Assembly: GCA_017622845.1 (NCBI GenBank)
Contig: JAGAQJ010000065.1
Location: 1-58,057 of the forward strand
Reading direction: 5' to 3'
Length of the DNA stretch: 58,057 nucleotides
Source: Lachnospiraceae bacterium
GTDB lineage: Bacteria > Bacillota > Clostridia > Lachnospirales > Lachnospiraceae
Below the pieces are notes generated by a model that ran no database searches, had not been told where the DNA came from, and worked only from the letters and a program-made list of their open reading frames with translations. This document shows, piece after piece, positions 44,541 to 51,304 of this stretch. Position 1 is the first letter of the stretch, and each line of letters opens with the position of its first letter. The translations under genes were made by a program, and so were the position numbers.

Positions 44541-44570
44541 AAAAATGTAACAAAAAATAAAGAAAAGGTG

Positions 44571-44618
44571 ATGAAATCCGGCACGTTCGATGCTGTGCAT
44601 CCAGCAGCATGGACATGA
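44571..44618 (+). CDS. Possible 15-residue leader peptide
   Basis: An ATG directly after AAGAAAAGGTG codes MKSGTFDAVHPAAWT and stops. Position between the promoter and a terminator hairpin fits an attenuator peptide, but there is no run of one amino acid to name the signal. May be chance. Confidence 0.3.
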   Translation: MKSGTFDAVHPAAWT

Positions 44619-44634
44619 CTGGAAAAGAGCAGAT

Positions 44635-44704
44635 AAAATCAATTGAATCAGGTCAAAGGAAGCTGCCTCCGGCAGTTTGGTTTTTGTACCTGACGTTTGA
44701 TTTT
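44635..44704 (+). promoter_or_regulatory. Structured leader RNA
   Basis: AAAATCAA (44635-44642) pairs with TTGATTTT (44697-44704), CAGGT (44649-44653) with ACCTG (44688-44692), and an inner GCTGCC with GGCAG (44662-44675). This gives one long interrupted stem upstream of a terminator. I do not recognise a known riboswitch class. Confidence 0.5.
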
Positions 44705-44740
44705 ATTTTACTCTTAGCTGTGTTTCATCATTTGAAGATA

Positions 44741-44770
44741 AGCCGCAGAGTAAAATCTGCGGCTTTTTCT
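44741..44770 (+). terminator. Leader terminator (attenuator) before the methyltransferase
   Basis: AGCCGCAG and CTGCGGCT pair around an 8-base loop and are followed by TTTTCTTT. It lies only 28 bp before the start codon at 44798, so it must be controlled for the gene to be expressed. Confidence 0.7.
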
Positions 44771-44797
44771 TTGCCCATTCAGAAAGGAGAGCATATT

Positions 44798-45628
44798 ATG
44801 TTTCATCAACTGTGTACACTTTTAGAAAAACCACCACTTTACACGAAGTCAAAGGCGGCGTTTTGGGATGACGAATATATTTCAAAACAAATGCTTAAGG
44901 CACATCTGGACCCCGGCTTTGAGGGAGCAAGCAGAAAGCTGGACTTTATCGACAGCTCTGCTGCATGGATAAAGAAGACTGTAAATCCCACGCTCTATCC
45001 CACGCTCCTTGATATCGGATGCGGTCCCGGCATCTATGCCGAACGTTTTGCCAAGGCAGGTTATCAGGTAACAGGGATTGATTTCTCCAAAAGGTCAATC
45101 GCCTATGCAAAAGATATGGCAGCTCAGCAAGGATTAAACATCAAATACCTGTATCAGAATTATTTGTCTATGGATTTAAAGGAAACCTTCGATTTTTGCA
45201 CAATGATCTACTGCGATTACGGGGCATTGTCATCAGATGACAGGCAGATAATTATGAGCAGAGGCTACCGCCATTTAAGGCAGGGCGGCAGATTTTTATT
45301 AGATGTATTCTCCATGACGGAGTATGACGCATTCCAGGAAGGACAGAGCTGGAAAATGTGTAATGGGGACGGATTCTGGAAGGACGGAGAATATATTGAA
45401 CTGAGCGGACGCTATAAATATCCTGGCAATGTGACATTAGAGCAGACCATTGTTATCTCTGACGCTGATTCTGCAGCATACTATTTGTGGAATACCTGCT
45501 TTACCAAAGACCTTCTGATACAGGAAGCACTGGCAGCCGGATTTCATGTATGCGGAATTTTCAGTGATGTTGCAGGAGGAGCATATCAGGAGGAGTGTCC
45601 CACAATTGCAGTCCTCTTGGAAAAATAG
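44798..45628 (+). CDS. Class I SAM-dependent methyltransferase
   Basis: 276 residues from the ATG at 44798, which has AAAGGAGAGCATATT upstream; the 63 residues in frame before it run through the leader terminator. Motif I LLDIGCGPGIYAERFAKAGY is followed by TGIDFSKRSIAYAKDMA, FDFCTMIYCDYGALSSDDRQIIM and LRQGGRFLLDVFS. The N-terminal 60 residues (LLEKPPLYTKSKAAFWDDEYISKQML) are like small-molecule methyltransferases of clostridia. Substrate unknown. Regulated through its leader (inference). Confidence 0.87.
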   Translation: MFHQLCTLLEKPPLYTKSKAAFWDDEYISKQMLKAHLDPGFEGASRKLDFIDSSAAWIKKTVNPTLYPTLLDIGCGPGIYAERFAKAGYQVTGIDFSKRSIAYAKDMAAQQGLNIKYLYQNYLSMDLKETFDFCTMIYCDYGALSSDDRQIIMSRGYRHLRQGGRFLLDVFSMTEYDAFQEGQSWKMCNGDGFWKDGEYIELSGRYKYPGNVTLEQTIVISDADSAAYYLWNTCFTKDLLIQEALAAGFHVCGIFSDVAGGAYQEECPTIAVLLEK

Positions 45629-45718
45629 TGACTGCTCAGCTTCTTATGTATTTACACTTGGACGAAAACGGCAGATAGTATTCCTCTCTGCCGTTTTCTG
45701 TTCGTTAAAACCATAAAT
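45627..45718. repeat. Intergenic repeat, family 1, copy E (minimal)
   Basis: About 90 bp: a degraded left end (GTGACTGCTCAGC), CTTGGACGAAAACGGCAG, a GAAAACGGCAG/CTGCCGTTTTC hairpin (45664-45698) and the TTCGTTAAAACCATAAA segment. Probably also serves as terminator of the methyltransferase gene. Confidence 0.6.
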
Positions 45719-45748
45719 CTATGAAATAAAAATATTTTGCAAAAGCTA

Positions 45749-45802
45749 TTGACATCTTTTTCCATATGTATTATTGTATTAGTGTACTAATCGATTAATA
45801 CA
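45749..45802 (+). promoter_or_regulatory. Promoter and operator of the GntR-ABC operon
   Basis: TTGACA (45749-45754), 17 bp, TATTGT (45772-45777). Overlapping the -10 and start site are two inverted repeats: ATTAGTGTACTAAT (45778-45791) and TGTATTA...TAATACA (45775-45802). They suit auto-repression by the GntR protein encoded next. Confidence 0.6.
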
Positions 45803-45818
45803 GAAGGGAGATGATGCC

Positions 45819-46181
45819 ATGGCATGGGAGATGAATTCCGACCGGCCGATATATACTCAAATCTACGATAAGATACTGACACGCATCGTATGCGGTGTTT
45901 ATCAGGCCGGGAACCGTCTGCCGAGCGTGCGCGAACTGGCGGCCGAAGCAAATGTCAACCCCAACACAATGCAGAGGGCTTTTATGGAGCTTGAACGCAG
46001 CGGATTAATTATAACACAGCGAAACAGCGGGCGCACCGTAACGGAGGACCGGAAAATGATTGATGCAGCAAGACGTGAAATTGCACTGACACAAATCAGC
46101 AGCTTCTTTGCAAATATGAGGGAGCTTGGATATACCAACGAGGAAATCACAGAATTAATCAATAGTTTTATCAAATCGTAA
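45819..46181 (+). CDS. GntR-family regulator, YtrA type
   Basis: 120 residues. A winged helix at about 10-75 (RPIYTQIYDKILTRIVCGVYQAGNRLPSVRELAAEANVNPNTMQRAFMELERSGLI is the standard fold, quoted in parts: PSVRELAAEANV, NTMQRAFMELE) and a short helical tail, the size of YtrA-type repressors that precede ABC transporter genes. GAAGGGAGATGATG precedes the start. It probably represses its own operon through the inverted repeats at 45775-45802. Confidence 0.92.
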   Translation: MAWEMNSDRPIYTQIYDKILTRIVCGVYQAGNRLPSVRELAAEANVNPNTMQRAFMELERSGLIITQRNSGRTVTEDRKMIDAARREIALTQISSFFANMRELGYTNEEITELINSFIKS

Positions 46182-46203
46182 CATCCGAGGGGAGGAATAC
46201 AAA

Positions 46204-47478
46204 GTGAATGAAAATAACTATCCTGTCAGCAATGATGCACAGACTGATGCTTTGCAGGGCGGCCAGGGACAGGCATATGCCCGGAACAAGAATTCGCAGA
46301 TAACCCAGAGCCAGATGTACACCGAAGGCAAAAATGCCGCACCAGACGCACAAGGACAGATTTATTCGGAAAATGACCACACTCAGGGCATTCAGCAAAA
46401 CCAAATATATCATGAAATCAGCAGCATCCAGCCAAATCAGATTTCTGCTGAAAACAGCAATGTACAGGCAAGCCCAATTTCTGCTGAAAGCAGCAATGTA
46501 CAGGCAAGCCCAATTTCTGCTGAAAGCAGCAATGTACAGGCAAACCCAATTTCTGTTGAAAGCAGCAATGTACAGGCAAGCCCAATTTCTGCTGAAAGCA
46601 GCAATGTACAGGCAAACCCAATTTCTGCTGAAAGCAGCAATATGCAGGCAAATCAGCAGAACCAGATTAATGCACAGTTTATCCAGCCCAATCAGGATTA
46701 CGTGAATCAGCAGACGCCTTATGCAGAAAATGCCAATTCTGCATTTTACAGCCAGGGAAACGTTCCCTATGACATACCGCTTCTTCAGATTAATGACTTG
46801 TGCAAACGTTATCCGGGAATGGGAAATTATATGTCCGTGTTCCATATGAACCTGACGATTCCAAGAGGCAGAATCATCGGTCTCTTAGGTCCGAACGGCT
46901 GCGGCAAATCCACATTAATCAAAATGATTAACGGACTTCTTGCCCCGACAAGCGGAACCGTTCTCATCAATGGCATGAATCCCTGTGCAGCGACAAAAAG
47001 AGTCATCTCATACCTTCCGGAGCGCACCTATCTGGACAACAGCATGAAGGTAACCCAGATGGTCGAGTACTTCGCCGATTTTTATGAGGATTTCTCAAAA
47101 GAACGTGCTTACAATATGCTTCAGGCACTCGGCATCAACATTAACGCCCGCTTAAAAACACTCTCAAAGGGTACGAAGGAAAAAGTCCAGCTTATCCTTG
47201 TCATGAGCCGTCAGGCAGACCTTTATATTCTGGATGAGCCGATTGCAGGCGTTGACCCTGCCGCAAGAGATTATATCCTGCGCACCATTATCACAAACTA
47301 CAATCCCGGTTCTACGATTATCCTGTCAACACACTTGATATCGGATATCGAAAATATACTGGACGACGTTATATTCATGAAAAATGGTTCACTTATGCTG
47401 TACACATCTGTTGACTCCATCAGGAGCCAGATGGGCAAATCAGTGGATACTTACTTCAGGGAGGTGTACGCATGTTAG
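46204..47478 (+). CDS. ABC transporter ATPase with repetitive N-terminal extension
   Basis: 424 residues with a GTG start behind GAGGGGAGGAATACAAA. Residues 1-193 are a low-complexity Gln/Asn/Ser-rich extension not usual in this family; 80-151 are six 12-residue repeats (consensus ISAESSNVQASP). The ATPase spans about 194-415: Walker A GPNGCGKST (K235), signature LSKGTKEK in place of LSGGQ, Walker B LYILDEP, switch histidine in LSTHLISD. It lies between the GntR regulator and the permease, whose start overlaps its stop. Substrate unknown; YtrB-like. Confidence 0.92.
   Translation: MNENNYPVSNDAQTDALQGGQGQAYARNKNSQITQSQMYTEGKNAAPDAQGQIYSENDHTQGIQQNQIYHEISSIQPNQISAENSNVQASPISAESSNVQASPISAESSNVQANPISVESSNVQASPISAESSNVQANPISAESSNMQANQQNQINAQFIQPNQDYVNQQTPYAENANSAFYSQGNVPYDIPLLQINDLCKRYPGMGNYMSVFHMNLTIPRGRIIGLLGPNGCGKSTLIKMINGLLAPTSGTVLINGMNPCAATKRVISYLPERTYLDNSMKVTQMVEYFADFYEDFSKERAYNMLQALGININARLKTLSKGTKEKVQLILVMSRQADLYILDEPIAGVDPAARDYILRTIITNYNPGSTIILSTHLISDIENILDDVIFMKNGSLMLYTSVDSIRSQMGKSVDTYFREVYAC
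46441..46656 (+). repeat. 36-bp tandem repeats inside the ABC ATPase gene (6 units)
   Basis: Six contiguous 36-bp units, nearly identical (ATTTCTGCTGAAAGCAGCAA start), each coding 12 residues. No spacers, so not CRISPR. Variation is mainly at one Ser/Asn codon. Confidence 0.92.
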
Positions 47479-48326
47479 GAAAGCTTCTAAAATACGAATG
47501 GAAGGGATACCGTTTCCCTCTCCTGATTATGCTTATCGTACTGGCAGGCACCACTGCCCTTACCTGCGGTGTCATATTAACAATCAACCCGAAATATGAT
47601 GAGACCATCACAGGCTATTCTGTTATGGCTTTGGTTCTTTCCATATTGCTCTATTATTTTGGAATTATAGGGTGTACTCTGGGTACCACGCTGATCATAG
47701 CAATCCGTTTCTATAAAACCTGCTACACAGATCAGGGCTACCTGACCCACACACTGCCTGTATCGGCAAAGCAGATTCTCAATGCGAAAATTATTATGTC
47801 GCTGGTTACTTATTTACTAATCCTGCTTGCGATAGCCGCTACTGTATTTTTTATCATACAGGTAGGGCTTCATCACATCATGTCCCTGGCACCATATGAT
47901 TATGAAGAATTCAGGAGAGAGTTTTCAAGAGAAATGGCATATATTGCAAGGGATTTCAAAGAAGAATTTGGTCTAAGCATCGGTATGTATATCGTATATT
48001 TAGTCATTTACTGTGTTATCGGATGTGCTGCAAATATCATCATCGTACTTGGATGTGTGTCTCTGGGACAGCTCTATGCAAAACACCGCATCGTGGGCGC
48101 AATTGCTGCATATTTTGTGGTTCAGTTTATACAGCAGATTTTTGGTTATATCTTTACAATCCCGATGTATTCCAAAATGCTCCGCGCCGAGTACAATGAC
48201 GATGCTACTGTATTTGGCATCATGTCTCCGACTATGAATCTGACACTGCTCTCAGTAGTCGTCATAGCAGTCGCAATGTACTTTGTCAACCTGCATATGA
48301 TGACCAAAAAACTCAATCTTGAGTAA
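47472..48326 (+). CDS. ABC transporter permease
   Basis: 284 residues with about six membrane segments: 16-38, 54-85, 108-135, 175-200 and two near the C-terminus (LLSVVVIAVAMYFVNLHMM). A soluble loop at about 135-165. The start overlaps the ATPase stop by 7 bp. With the GntR protein it forms a YtrABC-like transporter, a group induced by cell-envelope antibiotics in Bacillus (family knowledge); substrate not known here. Confidence 0.88.
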   Translation: MLGKLLKYEWKGYRFPLLIMLIVLAGTTALTCGVILTINPKYDETITGYSVMALVLSILLYYFGIIGCTLGTTLIIAIRFYKTCYTDQGYLTHTLPVSAKQILNAKIIMSLVTYLLILLAIAATVFFIIQVGLHHIMSLAPYDYEEFRREFSREMAYIARDFKEEFGLSIGMYIVYLVIYCVIGCAANIIIVLGCVSLGQLYAKHRIVGAIAAYFVVQFIQQIFGYIFTIPMYSKMLRAEYNDDATVFGIMSPTMNLTLLSVVVIAVAMYFVNLHMMTKKLNLE

Positions 48327-48330
48327 TATT

Positions 48331-48376
48331 AATAAAGGGGAAAGACATATTCTATTTCATGTCTTTCCTCTTTATT
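48331..48376. terminator. Bidirectional terminator between ABC operon and murI
   Basis: AATAAAGGGGAAAGACAT and ATGTCTTTCCTCTTTATT pair over about 18 bp with one mismatch, serving both convergent genes. Confidence 0.8.
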
Positions 48377-48380
48377 GATA

Positions 48381-49199
48381 TTACAGCAGCCTCATCTTCT
48401 CAAGACGCTCATGAAGACTCTCTATATAATGAAGCTTCCCGGCGTCCAGTATTTCTCTTCCGGATTCGAAATATCTGACACTTATGTCATTTTTGTTTTT
48501 CTCCCAGCTCTGCGCTTTTTGCGCCAGCGGCTTCGCAAGCGCTCCTTCTGCTTCCAGAATCCTTGCAAGCTGCCGCACTGCTCCGAGACTCCCGTCTATC
48601 ATATGCACCTGTTCAGGCATCAGCTTTCGAAATGTATCTTTAAAAAAATTAAAATGCGTGCAGCCAAGCACCAGCTCTCCATACCTTTCCAGCTCATATT
48701 CCGAAAATTGTTCTTTCAGGTAATCCGTAACCGCCTCCGACACAAATTCGCCCCGTTCCGCAAATTCGACAAGGCGAGGCAGCGCAAGCAAGTCCACCAA
48801 ATGTGCATTATCCACTCGCTGCACCAGATTTCTAAGCTTTTCCTCATGCACTGTAAGCGGCGTTGCAACCACCATCACACGCTTTCCCTCGCTCTCTGCT
48901 ACAGCAGGCTTAACTGCAGGCTCAATACCGATAATCGGCAGCTTATATTTGCTCCGCATCGGCGCTGCCGCCACGGCAGTCGCCGTATTGCACGCAATCA
49001 GCACTGCCTTGCAATCATGGGAAATCATAAATTGTATCACGCCATCCACATAGGATATCACCTGTTCTTTACTCTTTGTCCCATACGGAACATGATCTGT
49101 GTCAGCGTAAAATAGAAACTTCTCATGCGGCATAAGCACCATCGCCTGATGCAGAAGCGTCATGCCGCCTATCCCCGAATCAAAAACACCAATGTTCAT
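48381..49199 (-). CDS. murI: Glutamate racemase
   Basis: 272 residues, normal length. Converts L-glutamate to D-glutamate for peptidoglycan. N-terminal IGVFDSGIGGMTLL (D7, S8), first catalytic cysteine C70 in IACNTATAVA, second C180 in LGCTHF with H182. Convergent with the ABC permease. The ribosome site before the ATG is AGGGGTAACAG, moderate. Assignment is firm. Confidence 0.95.
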   Translation of the reverse strand: MNIGVFDSGIGGMTLLHQAMVLMPHEKFLFYADTDHVPYGTKSKEQVISYVDGVIQFMISHDCKAVLIACNTATAVAAAPMRSKYKLPIIGIEPAVKPAVAESEGKRVMVVATPLTVHEEKLRNLVQRVDNAHLVDLLALPRLVEFAERGEFVSEAVTDYLKEQFSEYELERYGELVLGCTHFNFFKDTFRKLMPEQVHMIDGSLGAVRQLARILEAEGALAKPLAQKAQSWEKNKNDISVRYFESGREILDAGKLHYIESLHERLEKMRLL

Positions 49200-49539
49200 C
49201 TGTTACCCCTTCCACCTCACAACACAACTATGTACCATCCAGCAGGAAAACGTCTTCTCCGCTGCCCGTACGCCCGGCACCTGTCAGCTCTGCTGACATT
49301 CCTTCAAAGAGTACCTGTGTGTGCATATAAAGAGACCCGCAAATCCATGCAGACCTGCGGGCGTTATTGAGAGAGCGAATAGCGAGTCAAACTCGCTTAC
49401 GATGTAAGCTAAATCACGTTAGGTATTATATAACAAATTTCTGTATTTTAAAAGAATTTTTTTATCAGAAATCCATTTTTATTGACTTTAACGATAATTT
49501 GTCAATAAATGCACATACATTTATGCAAACCGGAAGTTT
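49200..49539. other. Intergenic region without a gene
   Basis: Holds a copy of the short repeat at 34105 (49265-49298), a CCCGCA/TGCGGG hairpin at about 49337-49358, and AT-rich sequence toward the acetyltransferase stop. The likely promoter of murI is here but I cannot fix it. Confidence 0.5.
49265..49298. repeat. Short repeat CGGCACCTGTCAGCTCTGC, copy 2
   Basis: About 31 of 34 bases match 34105-34138, including the GTCAGCTCTGCTGAC palindrome. Confidence 0.5.
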
Positions 49540-50148
49540 TTACTCCCATACATCAAGCACTCTGTCTTTATAATAATATTGTCTGTCTTTTTCGCCTATC
49601 TCTCTAACTACTCTGCAAGGCACTCCAAATGCTACGACATTAGAAGGTATATCATGTGTTACTACGCTTCCCGCACCTATAACAGAATTATCACCTATTG
49701 AAATGCCCGGCATAATCTGGCAGCCGGAACCTATCCATACATTCCTGCCGACGTGTATCGGCAAATTATAAACATAATGATTTTCTCTCAGAATCGGCAG
49801 AACCGGGTGCCCTGAGGTCGTAAATACTACATTGGGAGAAATCATACTATAATCCCCAATATAAATATGTTCATCATCAACAAATGTTACATTAGAATTG
49901 ATATAAATCCCCTTTCCTAAATGAACGTGCTTACAGCCCCAATTGGCATTTAACGGTGTTTCTACCGTACACCCTTCTCCTGCTTCTGCAAATACTTCTT
50001 TTAACAAGCTTTGTCGTTTTTCTACTTCTGTTGCCAAAGTCATGTTATAGGTTATCATTTTATCCTGGTAAATGTGCTGTTTGCCCAAAAGCGCAGGGTC
50101 ATCATAACAATATGGCAGTCCAAGCTCTTTTCTTTCTGTATTATTCAT
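49540..50148 (-). CDS. Sugar O-acetyltransferase (maltose/galactoside type)
   Basis: 202 residues. N-terminal LGLPYCYDDPALLGKQHIYQDKMITYNM is the maltose-acetyltransferase helix region; the rest is a left-handed beta helix of hexapeptide repeats with INSNVTFVDDEHIYIGDYSMISPNVVFTTSGHP, the catalytic histidine in the SGHP segment, GRNVWIGSGCQIMPGISIGDNSVIGAGSVVT. Acetyl-CoA dependent, cytosolic. Physiological acceptor not known. GGAGGATGATGC precedes the start. Confidence 0.92.
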   Translation of the reverse strand: MNNTERKELGLPYCYDDPALLGKQHIYQDKMITYNMTLATEVEKRQSLLKEVFAEAGEGCTVETPLNANWGCKHVHLGKGIYINSNVTFVDDEHIYIGDYSMISPNVVFTTSGHPVLPILRENHYVYNLPIHVGRNVWIGSGCQIMPGISIGDNSVIGAGSVVTHDIPSNVVAFGVPCRVVREIGEKDRQYYYKDRVLDVWE

Positions 50149-50249
50149 GCATCATCCTCCAAAACCTCCGGTTGATTTTTCATAACGTAGAAATTGTACC
50201 TCATTTTTACTTCCATCGCAATATCTCTCTTTGTTTTTGCCTGCTCTTA

Positions 50250-50385
50250 GTAACAGTTCCGCCTTCAGCTTCCTGTTGCAGGACTCAAGACATGCAGAAC
50301 CACTTCGCGGCGCCTTGGGTCTTTCATCCGCTGTGTTCTCTTACGAGGTTTGCAGCGAGTGCAAACCTCCAGGCTGAGCTGTTGC
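50250..50385. repeat. Intergenic repeat, family 2, copy b
   Basis: About 136 bp with inverted ends GTAACAGTTCCGCCT and AGGCTGAGCTGTTGC. The core CATGCAGAACCACTTCGCGG matches copy a (4116-4247), and a perfect GAGGTTTGCA/TGCAAACCTC hairpin lies inside. The end sequence is the same type as family 1 ends. Confidence 0.7.
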
Positions 50386-50557
50386 TGCTCTTACCCTAAG
50401 TTTACAGGGAAGCATCACTGCCTAAAGCCGGCTTATTTCTGAGATTGCAAAAACAAGCATTTGGACTATGGGACATCACCAGCGTCAGCGTACACCTGAG
50501 TAAATCCATGCCTGAAGAAGCTCTTCCAGAATCAAGAGCAAAATATTTCAGAAAATT

Positions 50558-50610
50558 TCAAAAAAACAAAAAAGCTTGTAACTGCTCTAAACTTTCGCAA
50601 TTACAAGTTT
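50558..50610 (-). terminator. Terminator of the tRNA-Gly pair
   Basis: On the minus strand AAACTTGTAATTG pairs with CAGTTACAAGCTT and is followed by TTTTTGTTTTTTTG. Confidence 0.8.
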
Positions 50611-50617
50611 CCTCAAG

Positions 50618-50690
50618 AGCGATAGACGGGGCTCGAACCCGCGGTCTCGACCTTGGCAAGGTCGCGCGTTACCAACTACGCCACTATCGC
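50618..50690 (-). tRNA. tRNA-Gly (anticodon GCC)
   Basis: A 73-base cloverleaf: acceptor GCGATAG/CTATCGC, D arm GCGTAGTTGGTAACGC, anticodon arm CGACC-TTGCCAA-GGTCG, T arm GCGGGTTCGAGCCCCGT, discriminator T. CCA is not encoded. 83 bp after the second tRNA-Gly, same strand. Confidence 0.97.
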
Positions 50691-50773
50691 ATATGCTGTT
50701 GTCTGTATCAGACCTTTATTATATTACATGAAATCTTCATATTTGTCAACTACTTTTTCATTTTTTCATGTAA

Positions 50774-50844
50774 AGCGGGTGATGGGAATCGAACCCACGT
50801 ATCCAGCTTGGAAGGCTGGTGTTCTACCATTGAACTACACCCGC
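50774..50844 (-). tRNA. tRNA-Gly (anticodon TCC)
   Basis: A 71-base cloverleaf: acceptor GCGGGTG/CACCCGC, D arm GTTCAATGGTAGAAC, anticodon arm CCAGC-CTTCCAA-GCTGG, T arm GTGGGTTCGATTCCCAT. CCA is not encoded. Together with the GCC isoacceptor it reads all glycine codons except by wobble limits on GGG. Confidence 0.97.
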
Positions 50845-50927
50845 GCATTTACCCTGCGAACGTATTATAGCTTACCATATCAATGTGTAAAAGTCAACCC
50901 CTCAAATTAAATTTTTGCTTTTTAAGA

Positions 50928-51296
50928 TAACAGTTCAGCCTTCCAATTGGTTTCAAGCAGGACGAAGGGCGGCAGTCCTATGCTGCCCTTCTGTGTACTG
51001 ACAACTGTTGCATTTTATGGTTTCACTGAACAGAAAACGGCAGATAGTATCCCGTAGACTGCCCGGTAAAGAATGGTGATATTTTCTTATACGATGATAA
51101 ATACACAGGAGTAAATTTGCACGGACGCAAATTTAGGCGAGACGGAGGCATGGATGCCGACTCGAGCCGGCTCCGTCCTCATTAGAAAGCCTTCCTCATC
51201 GTATTAGGAAATTCCCATTCGGAGTCCATGGCAGGCGGAGGGATACTATCTGCCGTTTTCGTCCGGAAATTAATACATAAAAGCATTAATCTGTCA
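50928..51296. repeat. Intergenic repeat, family 1, copy F (full length)
   Basis: 369 bp in the opposite orientation to copy D and very similar along its length. Left end is a perfect TAACAGTTCAGCC; the right end (CATTAATCTGTCA) is degraded. It ends 8 bp before the GH31 stop codon, so it forms the 3' region of that transcript. Confidence 0.82.
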
Positions 51297-51304
51297 GCGG
51301 TATT

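Noticed and set aside
44609-44797. 63-residue N-terminal extension of the methyltransferase
   Set aside because: It would run through an intrinsic terminator; the ATG at 44798 has a perfect ribosome site.
46441-46656. Possible CRISPR array (36-bp repeat unit)
   Set aside because: The units are directly adjacent with no unique spacers and are in frame within the ABC ATPase gene; no cas genes are present.
46171-46845. Minus-strand 224-residue frame with repeated CLYIAAFSRNW units
   Set aside because: It is the antisense of the ABC ATPase tandem repeats, has no ribosome site and reads across the start of a secure gene.
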